Shown here piece by piece: positions 10,797 through 23,583 of a stretch of 64,000 nucleotides of DNA. The translations under genes and the position numbers were made by a program. The notes under the pieces are model-generated. The model worked only from the letters and a program-made list of their open reading frames with translations. It ran no database searches and had not been told where the DNA came from. This stretch comes from Lepeophtheirus salmonis (lineage: Eukaryota; Arthropoda; Copepoda; Siphonostomatoida; Caligidae), in assembly GCF_016086655.4 (NCBI RefSeq), contig NC_052135.2, positions 7,654,363 through 7,718,362 of the forward strand, in the 5' to 3' direction. The stretch's first letter is position 1, and the number at the start of each line of letters is the position of its first letter.

Positions 10797-10960
10797 TCCA
10801 ACGTAGATTCTAACGTACACACTCAGATATATTTTATTTTTATGACACTCTTGAAATTGCTACAAATGTCTCTTAAACAAAGTATATTCATTTGTAGCAA
10901 TTTCAAGAGTGTCATAAGAATAAAATATATCTAAGTGTGTACGTTAGAATCTACGTTGGA
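10797..10960. repeat. Large palindrome, 72-bp arms
   Basis: Arms 10797-10868 and 10889-10960 are complementary at 70 of 72 positions around a 20-base loop. The outer arm end is TCCAACGTAGATTCTAACGT. No coding potential. It could be a foldback MITE, a small-RNA hairpin source, or a replication or repair inversion at the end of family B copy 2. Confidence 0.85.
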
Positions 10961-11916
10961 TATTTTGTATATTTGCTTCCTTTTATTTTATCATTGAAAA
11001 GGTTTAATCTACAATATTAAGCTTTTAATTTTTGCCAATTTAAGGGGCGTTTGATTGAAAATAAGTAAATATGTTTTGATTTATCTTTAACCTCTAAAAA
11101 AAAAATCATTCATAAAGGAGACAATTTTCAAAAAAAAATTCTGCGTTCTTATAAAAACGCGTAGAATAAGAGAAAATAAGTTTGAATTGTTCTTTAGTTC
11201 CAAAGCTTACTTTTGTGTGTTTAAAAAAAAAAAATTCTTATCTTAAAAAGCCCTTTTTCGGCAAAATACCAAAATAAGTACTGTAAAATATACCCTTATT
11301 TATGATCATTATTTGTAAATACACAGAACTTGAGGGCCCAATAAATTATTTTGAGATAAAAATAAGAAAATAACGTTTTTAAACGTGAAATCAAGTCCCC
11401 GAGGGGTTTTTGGAGGGAATGGGAGAGCTGGAAAGTTTAGAATGGTAATAGCTATTCATATTATTATGTATAGGTCCCTGAACTCGTGGAAATATTAAAG
11501 AAAGCTTTTTTTTATTATTATTATAGAGCTTATTTATAGATAATTTATTTGTATATTTTTTCGTAGAAGTTAATTGACATTACTTTACAAAATTATGATC
11601 ATTTTTTCTCACCAGCAAGGTCTTTATTTATAGATATTGTGTATTATTGAAAGTACATTAATTGAAAATTGTATTTTTATAAAATCATCATTTGACATCG
11701 AAGTTAAAAATTAATTTTCTTCCAAAGATTTAAAATCAGATACAAGCAAACTATAAATACAAATCAAATACAATGTATCACATATTCACTATGTAGGGGC
11801 TGATATATCCAAATTCAAATCGGAAAACCGATAGTTTTTAGAAAATATACAATATCTGCACCGTATCGGTATCAAAGATCATTATTAGAAATTTAAATAT
11901 TTGATCCCGTAGCTTA
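10961..11916. other. No recognised gene
   Basis: AT-rich sequence with several A-runs. Near 11795-11880 TCGGTATC-type motifs resemble ends of hAT-derived repeats, but no paired end was found. Confidence 0.3.
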
Positions 11917-12704
11917 CAGTGTGGTCCATTGAATTTCAAACACTTTCTAATTCAATGATTAATGAAGATTGAGTGATTGGAATTTATTCAAATTGCGATA
12001 TATAAAAGCATAAACAATTAGTTACAAAATAAAACAAACATCAGCTCACTTTAAGTACAAATCGAGAAAATAATACTTGAACAGGATCGACGAATTACGA
12101 TGCGTGCAATCCAAGCAGTTGGGCGTCTCAGGGACCACCGTCTATGTCATCAGCAAGTCCGATACGTTGGAGAGGAAGAAGGTATCTCTCAAAAAGGCCA
12201 AACTAGACCTGGAGGAGTTAAAGAAAACGGGCCGGGCAATTCCCTCAAGTCCATCAGGGTGCATGCCAGATATATCTGGGTTTCTTACGAGATTGTCCAA
12301 AGAGCTTTCAAAAAAGTGGGGGGAAGCCATGTGAGGGTGAAAAGGCCACTTTAGATATCAGAAAAGAAGGAAGCCCATCTCTTCTTTTACAAGACTCTTT
12401 TTAATGAGTCTTTTGAGTTCTTTAAATCTTTTTTGACACATTTTTTGCCCCCTTGATAGTTGATAGCAACCCCCTCGACTTTACATTTTGAGTGCATGTT
12501 GAGAGGAAAAACTGCAGTGCCCATACTTTCCACCCCCGTTTGGAAGCCATCTTTACGAGTAAGGGTGACTACATTAATGACTAAAAGAGCTCAAACACAC
12601 ATATATTTATTGTATTAATTTTTTTTGAAATCCTATTGTTAGTTAATAAACTATATCTTGTCGAAGTTTGAAATTCAGTGTTCCGAGTATCATATACCAC
12701 TTGG
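11917..12704 (+). mobile_element. Internally deleted mariner, family A copy 1
   Basis: The left terminal repeat starts CAGTGTGGTCCATTG after TA (11915-11916) and a degenerate counterpart ends near 12704. Inside, an HTH region reads RAIQAVG, then GTTVYVISKSDTLERKK in the next frame, KSIRVHARYIWVS and HVRVKRPLL. It then jumps past the catalytic core to a decayed SPDANPLDxTFWVHVE and a C-terminus RLEAIFTSKGDYIND. The frames at 12077-12354 are parts of this N-terminal half. Frameshifts and stops make it inactive. Copies 2 and 3 (28258-28815, 48570-49413) share the junction. Confidence 0.75.
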
Positions 12705-12712
12705 TATATGAT
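12689..12712. repeat. 11-bp palindrome at element end
   Basis: ATCATATACCA and TGGTATATGAT flank a 2-base centre at the right end of family A copy 1. Possibly a rearranged terminal repeat and TA target. Confidence 0.5.
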
Positions 12713-13039
12713 GCAATCAGTAAAAAAAAGAGAGGGAATGGAAAAATAATTACTGTTGAATTAATGTCGCCAGAGAATGCTTAATACACAGAGTATTTAC
12801 CCTTCGATGATGAACAAATGCATATTTTATAACTTGTGTACTTCTTAAAAATAGTGCCAAACAAAATTTGCCTCCCTGAACTTTAGATTATGTCCCTTCT
12901 AGTCGTCAACAATCGTCTAAGTTGACCAGGGACTAAAATTTGCCAGGTTGTTTTCACACATCTTTAGTTTTTTTTTTTTTTTTGCATTGTGGCTTCCTCA
13001 TAAGGCTCTAGATATCGTTCTTCAGCTCTTTAATTGAGA

Positions 13040-13285
13040 TAGTCAGACCCTTGGAGCAGGAGACGATGCAGAATATACCGTAATAACTCATTCTGCGCCA
13101 AGAAGCACAGACACACAATTCCTTAGTCTTCTGTCTTAAGAAGAAATTTGTTTCACAAGAATTGTTTGTTTTTATTACTCTACCAATAGATATGATTGAA
13201 AAATTGGTGAGTTATTTAGTTAGTCAATGAAGCCTTTCTAAAGTTTCATTGACGATTTGTTGGGACATGCTGCATATAAGGTAAA
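13040..13285 (+). repeat. Interspersed repeat R4, copy 1
   Basis: Homologous to 27400-27650. Shared blocks are ATAACTCATTC, GAAGAAATTTGTTT, TGTTTGTTTTTATT, AGTCAATGAA and AAAGTTTCATT in order. No coding potential or ends recognised. Confidence 0.6.
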
Positions 13286-14624
13286 AAAATCCAGGATAAG
13301 ATGTATTCATGACTAAGGCATGTCAAGTTTATCTTCAATTGTGACGAAACAAATGGTTTAAGGGGGGTGCATCTAATCATTTGAAAATATCGTATCGGAA
13401 AATATTTTGATATAACTTATGTCTAATATTCCCATATACAGATTTGATAAGAATGTAGAAACCAAAAAAGAGATAAGAATAGAAACCTTTCTGAGGGGTA
13501 TAAGTCATGAAAATACTTAACATACGATTATTTTACAACAAAAATTATACACACGATTTATAAATGGGTTTGGTTTTTGTACTACTCAGAATTTAACGGA
13601 TTCATAGAACAAATTGCTGCAAATTTAATGTAATTTTATCGATAAATCTTTTCAAGTCATTTCGAAATCTTAAATTTTATCATAAACAGTATATCCATAA
13701 ATATCTTTTCTTAGAACTTGAATTGGTGGAGTTATATTACATATTTAACAAGGTAAAGGCTTTCTTGTTTATTAAACATCTTGAATCCTTTAAAACAATA
13801 TATATAGGTATAGAAAAAAATAAAAGAATAAAAGAAAAAAAAGCCTTTGTATCGATCCTATGTCTATTTTTGTACTATATGTATATTGTATAGCCTATAG
13901 AAAAATAATTAAATTATATTTTAAATAAGATTGTTTCATTTCTTAGCTCTGTAAAGACTCCCGCATCAGATTTAAATCCTGATATTTTTATTCTATGTAC
14001 ATACATATGTATATTTCAATTGCCGTATTTTTATTCATTAAGTTGACTTTTCTATATATTTGTAGGCATGTTGTATTCTATTGATAGAAGAGACTATTAC
14101 ATATGTATATATTCCTTCCAGTAATATATACATTAGAGCAGTAGTTCTCAAATGGTAGGGGCGGACAAAGCCGGTGGGCCAGAGGGGCTGCAGCCCCACC
14201 CAAATTAATTAATTTTTCCCTTATACTAGAAAATTTAATATTTGAAACTTTTTTCATACAAAATCAGAAACCATGTACCTCCCAAAATATATTCCTGCGG
14301 AGTTCCCTTTCTTGTGTTTTGTTTTAATTTGGAGCACTGCACCGTAATCTAGTTCAATCCAACTTCTCAGTCCTTAAAAAAGGTAAAATTGATCCCTCGT
14401 GACGTCATTAAGGATGTTTTTCATTTTTAATTACTCTGTTGTATAATATAATAAAGTAAAATTGAAATATCTTCTTTTTATATTGCATGATTGTGAAAAA
14501 AATATTTTTTTTTTTTCAAGATGTGTGCAACAATCTTAATACATATTTAATATACCTTATTTGGCTTCATAAATCCTTGGATATTTTTAGGAAAACATCA
14601 AAGGATTGACAATTAAGGAGCGGT
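13286..14624. other. No recognised gene; possible hAT end at 14139
   Basis: AT-rich sequence. CAGTAGTTCTCAAA at about 14139 is a typical hAT-like terminal motif followed by a GC-rich patch (GCCGGTGGGCCAGAGGGGCT), but no matching target duplication was found. Confidence 0.3.
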
Positions 14625-14715
14625 CCCTAGGACTAATAGTCCCAAGAACCGTCCCCAAGGACAGACAGTCCTAAAGAACGGTCCTAAGGATGGACTGGAT
14701 AAATAAGAACCGGCT
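14625..14715. repeat. Repeat with GGTCCTAGGACT-type internal inverted motifs
   Basis: Alternating motifs GGTCCCTAGGACT, AGTCCCAAG, GGACAGACAGTCC and GGTCCTAAGGA, ending in AACCGGCTCAACACTACTT. On the reverse strand this end matches AAGTAGTGTTGGATCGGTCC at 39265, so these look like opposite-facing ends of one repeat family. Related motifs lie at 39830-39950. Confidence 0.45.
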
Positions 14716-15447
14716 CAACACTACTTGTAACTTAGCATATACGATAGTATGAGAAAAAAATTGTACTAGTTTTATTTTTTAGTATTGAAAATTATGGTGC
14801 TCAATATTTTCAATAATTTCAGGGATCTAAGATTGATTCGTAGTTTTTCTGTTTCATCAAAGATAATATTTCCTCTTTTTGTGCAACGACTATAACTTAA
14901 ACTGGGATTAAGTTATAATATATTATATTTTGGGTCACTGAGAAATCACATATAATTGAGCACATTTTATACCCTTTCAATGATTAAAATAATGTTCTCA
15001 AATGAAAATAGTCTGTAACAGAGTCAAAAATTGCTCAAAAAACTCAAATTTTCCCGAAGACAATTTTTGATTATCTCGAGCAGATAAATAATTTGTGCAG
15101 AGGAAAAAAGATTAATTTGAAAACTGGACAGTTTAGTATATATAGAAAATATAGAAATAAGATACATTCAACATTAGATGGAGGTGAAAGCCCCAAATAT
15201 TATTATTTAGGAGAAATATTGGAATATTCAATCATTGCTTAAGGCAGAGAGGAAACTGATTCTTTTCATAAATAATATATATAAACATACTGCAAAATAT
15301 AGGAACTGGGAACAAATGTTCCAAATGGCTTTGAAAATAAGTTAGCTCTAACCTTGAATAACTATTTTTCAGACTATCATCAAAATACCTAAATAATAAA
15401 TATATTAAAAAGGTGTTGCTTTCACAATGAAAACTGAATTTAATAAT
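14716..15447. other. No recognised gene
   Basis: AT-rich sequence; nothing beyond homopolymers and short TA repeats. Confidence 0.3.
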
Positions 15448-15503
15448 AAAAAAATCATTCTAGGTGCTAGATATAACTTTCTAGCACCTGGAATGATTTT
15501 TTT
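15448..15503. repeat. Hairpin with 24-bp arms, 8-base loop
   Basis: Arms 15448-15471 and 15480-15503 pair at 23 of 24 positions. The core is ATCATTCTAGGTGCTAG. No coding sequence is attached. Confidence 0.65.
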
Positions 15504-16807
15504 ACTTACTTATAAAAGAGTTTTTTCTTTCATTTAATATACTATTATTGAACTTTTCTTCTTCCCTTTGGCCATATAATCAAATAACAATGCAGTTTTC
15601 TTCTAATACTTTAAAATGTTATTAAAAAACTAAAAAGTAAGTTCATATGTTGCTAAAAGGCTGCAACACATTAGCAAAAGTTTATACATATAGGGTGTGG
15701 TTAAATTTTCTTAACACTGACTAAAGTATGAGTTGAGTACAAGATTACTAGAAATTTAATAAAACAAAAACTTGCCTAAAAACAAAAAAAAAGAATAACT
15801 TTATTCTTATAAGGAGAAAATGACTCTTCAACTTGACAAGCTCATTCAAATCCCCACACTTTGGAGATGGACAACCAATTTGCTGATCGAAACACTCATT
15901 GGTAATCGATTTAATTCGACAGACTATATGAATGTGCTGATTCGGATCCAAAGTACTTGTGTAAATTGGTACTATCCGGTATCCGAACAGGCTTAGGGTA
16001 CTTGAACTAAGTAACCTAAGGGATTTTTCAGATCTTCAAAAGTGTTGCTAAATACTTAAATATAGGTTTAAGAAAAACCGTTATTACCTAATGTATGTAG
16101 CAGATCAGTTCTTGTAGTGCCATTTATATAAACAGCTGCATCTCTGGGTATTCTAATGTTATTATAACAATAATTCTAATCATAACTACTAATAATTTTC
16201 TAATAGTAATAAAATTCAGCAGTATTAAGCCTATTCCAATACTGAAAAAGGGCATTTCTAGTGGATTCCGATGCATCGGTACACCCTATGAAAATAATGA
16301 AAGACTAAGTAGATTTATATGTAATTGAAATATTGATATACAAACATCTATATAATATATATATTACGTAAAAGCAAATATCCTTGAAGTTGACATGTTG
16401 TGAGAGATCCAAGAAATATTCCATAATTACCAACCATCAAAAACAGACTCTATATTATTAGTCCTGTTAAAATACTTTTTTTTCATCTGCTCTCATTGTT
16501 ATCCTTGTTTTTATTCTTGATGATTTATTGTCATTTATACACAAATTTCTATTATAATTTTTCTACAAAGCTTTCAAAAACATTCCCCCCTCCCCTTCTA
16601 CTATTATTATATATTTCCCATGCCAATACTTTATGCTGATGGTTTTTCATGATTAATTAGTGCAAATCTCTTGTAAATAAATTTATACATTACATACATA
16701 TAAATATATGAAGGTACACTCTCTTTGTATAGGATTTATCTTAATTAAAGTAATGCATCAGCACTGCGACCTCTCTTTTGATGAGGAATATCATTAAATA
16801 CATATAC
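15504..16807. other. No recognised gene; hAT-like end near 16289
   Basis: AT-rich sequence. GATTCCGATGCATCGGTACACCCTA near 16265-16289 resembles a hAT-like terminal motif, with TCCGGTATCCGAAC at about 15974. No 8-bp duplication was identified. Confidence 0.25.
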
Positions 16808-17150
16808 CGGGTGCGTATTTGAAAACTAGACATATCGATTCTGGAATTTTAATAAGCTAAAACTCAGAAAATAGGTGATTTCCATTACCTAAGCCTTGTA
16901 AAGATGTTGACACATGGCTTGCCATTTCTAACCTTCAATGTAACTTCCATCGTCTTTGATACTCCAGAGGAAGCTCTGACGGATGATAACAATATAATCT
17001 CATGGAGCTCCAATGCTCATCAACGGAAGCCACGATGTCCTTGTCAGAGAGGCCCTGTCCTCAATATGCAGCCAGAAGGAAAATTTGAGCGAGTTAGGAT
17101 CTAACAGGTGTGGTGGCCATATTGTTTTCGGACAGAATGTAATGTTGGAT
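16808..17150 (-). pseudogene. Mariner transposase C-terminal relic with one terminal repeat
   Basis: Minus-strand translation reads LKFSFWLHIEDRAS, then DYIVIIRQSFLWSIKDDGSYIE, the usual mariner C-terminus. The terminal repeat at 16808 (CCGGGTGCGTATTTGAAAAC after TA) matches the right end of the element at 8500-9299. Only the part after the third catalytic region remains. The 66-codon plus-strand frame at 16904 is a shadow. Confidence 0.65.
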
Positions 17151-17960
17151 TGCTCAATTACTCAAATAATTACTCACATTGACTTTTAGGAGGAAAACTG
17201 CTCATTTTTTTTTACACAAGTATGAAATAAATAGAGGAATTTTGGTTTTAGGAATAATATACATCAGCTTTGATGGTATTTTATGAGGGAAAATCAATTT
17301 GCAAAACCCTCTTTAATTAGGCTCTCTCTTTGGAGATAAAAATATGTACTTATATGATTAAATCAGAGTTAAGATTACATGATCAAAGGGATCTTTGAGG
17401 GAGCTAGATTCCAACAACAACCAATTAGAGAAAGGATACATTTAGAACAAAAATTGAGGGATTAACAATCCTATTTGAATCTTGCAACACATGAGAAATA
17501 CATTTGTCCCAAATTTCAAAATCTCGATCCATTTATGTAAAAGTTTGGACGTAATATCAGAGTTGGTGATGATGAGATGTCTCCAAATAACAACAAGACG
17601 GCTGAAGATTAGGGCAATTTTATAGTTTCTCAAAACAGTAACGTGGCGGTTGAAAGGTATTTTTGTATGTTTTAAACTAACAATACTGATGGAACACAAA
17701 AATTAACAGAAGAAAATCTTTCTAAATTCTTAATTTTAGATATAATATAGTAAAATTAAATAATAGGTTAAATATAAAAGAACACAAATTACCTTAAGTT
17801 TACTTAATGGAACTATATTTTTCTTTAAATACAAATTGCTAAATTTCGATGTTTGAGGTTCTTATTATTAAAAAATTTAGAGCTCTTTTTAGCTTATTTT
17901 AGCCAAAAAAATAGTGCAAAAATCGTAAATCTACTCATCATCAATGCTGGGTGCTTGGTA
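17151..17960. other. No recognised gene
   Basis: AT-rich sequence. The 85-codon minus-strand frame at 17442-17699 has no motif or splice support. Confidence 0.3.
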
Positions 17961-18180
17961 GTCATGAGAGTGGGGTTTTTATTGATGGCAATACAGTCAT
18001 TAATGACCTTCTTGACGTTGTAAATAGACCGTTTGGTTTCTCTAGTTGAGTTTCTGATCTCTGTTTATGTGTGTTCTGCACAAAGTAAAGACGTAATTTC
18101 CATTCATTTGATGTGTTTTTCTTATTTTGTGTTTTTATAAGTGTCCAGATTTCAACTACGCACCTTGTGCCCATTTTTGC
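17961..18180 (-). pseudogene. Possible mariner HTH relic
   Basis: Minus-strand translation includes NSTRETKRSIYNVKKVIND, which resembles the first HTH and linker (STVYNVKKRIxDG). Its 5' side reads GTAGTTGAAATCTGGACAC, close to the family A terminal repeat (GGTCCATTGAAATCTGAACAC). The catalytic part is not seen. Confidence 0.35.
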
Positions 18181-19319
18181 AAAAATTTCATGCTGTAATG
18201 ACTTTTTTTAAAAGGGAGTTCTTTTCTAATTTCTTTACCTTACAAATTATATGTATGTATGTAAATACATTAAGTTCCATGAAATGAAATTTGCCGCATC
18301 AGAACGAATAGTGCAAAAAAAAAAAAAAAAAAAACTTTTTACGAGGGTATCTATTTTCTTTCTTAAGAATACCTATTTATATATAAGTTTATCGACTCAT
18401 GTTACATGCAAGAAAAACATCCTCCTTCCCACCAATTGTACTGGAGAATTAAATATCTTTCAAACACAGAAGGCTATATGATAAATTGTCTACTAGAGTA
18501 CAAATAACGACACTTCATATAAAAACGGTAGATACGAATGTGTTTCTCTCTGATAAAAATGTAATTTATTAACAATGAAGAGCTCTCTAATGAATTAGGG
18601 ATAGTTGTTTTATTATATTAGTATATTTAATTAATTCAATTATATACATATTATAGATTTGTGTTTTAAAAGGTTTTGTTGAGGATAATAACAAGGGTAC
18701 GTACAAACATAATTAATTAAATGATTTATATATGAACATAAAATTTTACTTTGTACTGCTATTAATAAGGATAGACATTTCGTAGAACAAATGGTTTTTA
18801 GTTGTATAATGCTTATAAAGTTTAGTAAATCTTGTGATTTTTAAGCCAATTCATTCTCATAAGTGATATTATTAGAATGCATTTATGAACCAAAAGCCAA
18901 TGGTTTAATTCAACCATTGTTGTATAAATGGTTTAAACCCCATAAATATTAAAACCCATCTACCATTTTAATAAACTAGGTAGTATATTGGAAGATTGAC
19001 GATATTATATAAGTATCACTCCTTTAGAAACTATTATATATGAAGAAAAATTGATGTGAAAATTTTTTTCTTTTGTATTTATGTTGAAGAGAAGTTATCT
19101 TTTTCTTCGGTGGGAGAATTTTTTTATTTATTTCTGAGTGAATTAAGTGCTATCTATTACTTGGGATTTTTTTTGTACCGGTGTGTTTGATATCAAGTGA
19201 GGAATTTATCTGTACCATTTTCAACTTCTGAGGACTGCACAAAAGTGTTTTTTCGTTGATATTGGTTCTCTAACAATCCTTTTAAAAAATGTCGTCATAA
19301 AATATAAAGTTTACTCAGA
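18181..19319. other. No recognised gene
   Basis: AT-rich sequence with an A-run at 18315-18334. Its 3' part may be the 5' untranslated part of the LINE that follows. Confidence 0.3.
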
Positions 19320-21870
19320 GAACGTGTTTTTTTAAAGATGAACGGGCTCCTTCCCGTCAACCACCAGAAGGGGAAATAACATATGATTCTTTTGACTCAT
19401 CTTCTCGTATACTATATTCAAAGGTAGTGAAGCAAGGAAAGGGTAGAAGTGTCCAGGAAGGGAAGTTTATTGACTGGGATAAGAGATTTAAAAGGGGAAA
19501 CATTTGTTATTTTATTTGAAGACATTAATGGAAAACCCTTTGGTATTGAAGGACTGAGGTATATTGGCGTTTAGTATATTGCGTTAGTATATTGTTTTAA
19601 AGAGCATAAATTAGTAGGAACAAATCAATTATTTAGTACTAACAATTATTGCAGGGTGTTACATCAAATTTCTAATTGATATAAGAGGCAGATTAGAGGA
19701 TCTCAAAAGGGTACACGCATTAAAATGTGGATTTAAGCTGAATCAAGATTTAAGATGAGTCAGGAGCTATCATTTGGCTGAAACAACTTGGGCAAGTAGT
19801 GGATCATTACCTAAAAAAAAAAAAAAACACAATGAATATGTACAAAGATGTGTGTAGGAATGGAGATTACATTGTAGAAATAGTTGTGTATCCAGATAAA
19901 ATTCCACAGCGAATAGCTTTTTAGGGATGCCTTGTTAAGCTCAAATTTAGGGGATCCAGACTACAATATCATAATGATTGTTTTGTGCTAGGTCACACAA
20001 AAACGGACTATAGTAATACTAGAGTTAAGTTTCATGAATATGAGAACGTTTTGGAGCAAGCAAGTACAAGAAATGGATCTTTTAAGGTCCCTGGAGGCAT
20101 CCGAGTGTCGAATATGTATCTATTGGTGTGGATATGGCAGGTGAAATGGTAACGGAGATTCCGCATGGAGATGGGGAAGTTCAGAGGAGCTCAGAAGCGA
20201 AAGATGAAAGGAAGGAAGAAAGAAAAATTGAAATTGCAACGATGGATTTATTAACAGTGGAAGAAGTGGAACCGGCAGGGGTCAATCTTAGTGCAATAAT
20301 TGACATCTATCCCGAATTTATAGATAGAAGCAAAGAAGAAACACTCGAGGCTGAAGGGGCTCAGATTATCCTAATGACGAACAATGAATGGAGGGATGGG
20401 GATAATCTAAACTACACTGGGAAAAGATCGGGTCAAGATATTACTGTGGATACTTTAGTATGTAGCAACATTCCTTTTAATACTATCGGTAAGGGAGAAG
20501 GTGATACAAGAGTTGCAATACAACTACGTAAATGCCTCATGTAAATCCTGATCTTGTTCTATTAGCAAGGTAAAGGTCAGTTTCTGTCTCGAAAAGAGCT
20601 TCTACAAGTTTAGGCTTATCTCTGCAGATAGATCAAGCATCTAATAAAATTCAAAGGAATTAATTTCACAATTTTTAATCGTTTATCATATTGGTGCTGT
20701 TTTTTTTATTCAACCGATTTTCTAGGTATCTGGAAATCAGTGTGGGAATTGGTAAAATTATTTCCTTAAACACAAGAGGAGGAAAAAACCGGATTTTCCG
20801 TCACGCCTTTTATGAAAAGTTTAGTTCGTGATAAACACGAACTTATAGGCCTTCAAATTTGAAAACTCCTACATCCGCATACAGTACTTTGAAATGCCCC
20901 ATTTCTATTCCTCATAATTATCATTACTTTTTCACAGGCTCTGGAATGAATAGGGGAATACTTTCACTAATTTCAAAATCAATTGAAGAACTTATATGGT
21001 AAAATATTATCAAGTGGTTGTGATTGGTATAACATTTTTATTCCAACAAAAAGTGTTGGATTTTATGTAATTATTGCATATGGGTCTAATGTGAAATATC
21101 CCATCTTCTTTATATCTATTATAAACGTTTGTAACAACGACTTTTATCCCTAATTGAGTATTGGAGATTTAAATAATGACTTATATAATACGAATCTCTG
21201 TACCCCCAATCAAAAAACTTTATCTAAACTCGTAATATAACTGAGTTTGAATGACATAATTGGAATTTTGAGGGCAGAAGACATTGTGACCTGGAAAATT
21301 GGCTAAAAGACTTCCCGAATCGATCTGGTCCTTGCCTCTTTATAAATCTTATCCAAAACTAAAAAAAAAAACCTTTTTTTTTTTGCTTCATCCTAATTTA
21401 GATCATAAGCTTATTAAAATATTTTTCCAACTTTATAGACCTAAATGACGCTTTCAGTCCCCAAAATGAGTATTGGAAGACAAAAAATTTATAAAAAAAC
21501 TTCAAACACGGTTTAATAATCAATTTTGCCCTTCATTTAATTTTGAAAAAACTTGCTCATCTTCTGTTTCATACAGTTAAATCTACTACCTTAGAGTTTC
21601 TTCGTAAAGAAAAAAAAGAAGAAAAATGTTGTTTCAAGAAGATATTGAGGATGTTTTTTTATTTGTACGTACTATTACTTCAGATATTATAAACTTATTT
21701 CTATGCTCAGAAATTGCTGAATAGGAATTTAAAGCAAAAATCGACACTTAAAATTACACATTTAAAAGATTAAAAAACCTTCTTTCTAAATAACGTTTTT
21801 CTACATCTGTCATAAAGAAAATTATCAATGAAGGCAATATTATTACCGACTCTCAGGAGATATAATCGTG
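19320..21870 (+). mobile_element. Broken non-LTR retrotransposon (LINE): ORF1 and APE endonuclease
   Basis: ORF1 is fragmentary from 19320. The clearest part, at about 19840-20130, reads GDYIVEIVVYPDKIPQRIAF, VKLKFRGSRLQ, then a decayed CCHC zinc knuckle (NDCFVLGHTKTDY). An acidic open frame follows (20128-20544). ORF2 begins near 20760 with SLNTRGGKN (APE N-terminal motif), then GMNRGILSLISKSI, IGDLNNDLYN (catalytic GDFN), SRIDLVLASL and LDHKLI (SDH motif). The linker before the RT domain is visible near 21825 (IINEGNIITDS). Reverse transcriptase is missing and stops are frequent. ORF1 binds RNA; APE nicks the target DNA. Confidence 0.75.
20128..20544 (+). pseudogene. LINE ORF1 C-terminal open frame (138 codons)
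   Basis: This is the longest uninterrupted part of the LINE ORF1. It is very acidic and basic (Glu/Lys-rich) and follows the zinc-knuckle remnant, where many LINE ORF1/Gag-like proteins have a charged tail. It has no enzymatic motif. The ATG at 20128 lies inside a longer degenerate frame and is not a real start. Confidence 0.55.
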
Positions 21871-23110
21871 TTTTACGGATTAAATAAATATAAGAAATGT
21901 GGATTTCAGCCTGCGGGTCAAAATGCTGTTGCATGGTGTTATTTATATATTTTTGTATGTAACTTCTCTAAAATATATAAAGTCATAAAAAAATCACTTA
22001 TATTATTCATAAAACACCTTAATTCTTCAAACTGTTTAGTATAACGTGGTTGGTTATTAAGATGATAGCTTTATTTTTTTATTGTTCCTTGTATGAATAA
22101 TACAACCAATTGCTTAGTTAAACTATTGGTTTTGAGTAGAAAATTATTATAAATGAATATTACACGCCAATTGGTGTGAAATTACAGGATTTTCTTAGCT
22201 TCATCAGCATTACCCCAATAAAACGATTAATTGTGAAATTAAATTTTGTCATTTTATTTATATAAACTTATAAGACCTCTCATATCTACTAAGTCTATTG
22301 GACTATTGGAACAAAATTTTATTAAGAAACTTTTGTTGTAACAATTAATGTAAAAAGCTCACTTGGAATAATTAAACTAGTATTTTAATTGTTTTTTACT
22401 ATTAACCTTAAGAAAATAGAAGACTTTTCTTTGAAAACTTACATTAATTCTTAATTGAAACAATACAACATGGATAAGCTGATGGTTTTATAAAATATTG
22501 TATCCTTGGTGTGAAGTTAAACATATATAGAAATAAATGAATGAATCTTCAGATTAACACCTTCACAAAATTGTACGAATTAATGCCCATCTAATAAAAA
22601 GACGACATAAAAACATCTGCACCCTATTTACTTCTATTGAGATCAACAGCTATCGGACTCTTTTGAGAAGGAAAAATGGTGAAGAAAGCCATACAAAAAA
22701 CCTCCCTATTCTTATTAAGGAAAATAAGCATTTATTTTTAAAAGGTCCATTTGAATAGAGACCATCTGTGACTAAAGGATTCGTCTCAATGAACCTCAGA
22801 AATGAATTTCTTCTTAATGGGTAATTCACTAAAGTAAGAACGACAATTGAGTAGACTAATCCTATGATTGAGGATCGTTTATGAGGGAGCCTTTTTTTTC
22901 TATTTAAACGTAATACCTTTGATGAAGATTTTATCAACAATAGTAAGTACTCTCAAACGGGGTTTGTCCAAGCTTCTAGCTTGGAACCCACCGTCCTTAC
23001 AATCTAGTCCACCCCTCATCCTGCAGACACACTGAGATTTATCACGGATAATTTTCGATCCATGATTCAGTTTTGGACTGATTTGAATTTTAGATTATTG
23101 ATCAAACCTA
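21871..23110. other. No recognised gene
   Basis: AT-rich sequence. The 96-codon minus-strand frame at 22650-22940 is basic, ends hydrophobic and has no recognised motif. Confidence 0.3.
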
Positions 23111-23583
23111 TAGAGTCGGGTTTCAAAACTTACGGTAGCATGATTAAATTACGAAAAACGTTATTTTTATGGAATTAAGATAATACGACTTCAGACAATT
23201 TGTGATATATTTTAGTACTATATATAGAAATTCTTTTTCAAGACGCCCTAAACTGCAAAGTTCAGGGGTGGAGTTCAAAGCTGGAGGAGGGCCACATGGA
23301 AGCAGGCCAGAAGACAGCCATATTGCTCCTGCAGAAGTTTTGTATTGTGATGATTGACTTTTTGATATCATAGTCAGTTCGGATTGAGATCCCAACAGCT
23401 TTCTCGGCACTGGACCCGGGTGGAGGAGTTTGAAACGTGTTTCCTTTCATTTTGACACTTAAAACGTAGGATAAATTTTTTTTTATTTGGTTTCAGCTGT
23501 CGTTTGGTTACACAATTAAAGGCTCATATTTAAAATGGCAAATATGAAATTTTAATTAAATTCTACTGCAAGTTTTGGGTCTA
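23111..23583 (-). mobile_element. Internally deleted mariner, family C copy 1
   Basis: Terminal repeats match: the left starts near 23113 (GTCGGGTTTCAAAACTTACG) and the right, reversed, reads GACCCAAAACTTGCAGTAG near 23583. The minus-strand frame reads SSAEKAVGISIRTDYDIKKS (HTH linker) and jumps to NFCRSNMAVFWPASMWPSSS, the region just before the third catalytic Asp. The catalytic core between is absent. Copies 28142-29334 and 43404-43850 have the same junction. Confidence 0.7.

Noticed and set aside
14139..14345. hAT-derived MITE with CAGTAGTTCTCAAA end
   Set aside because: A possible partner end near 14340 is weak and the 8-base flanks do not match.
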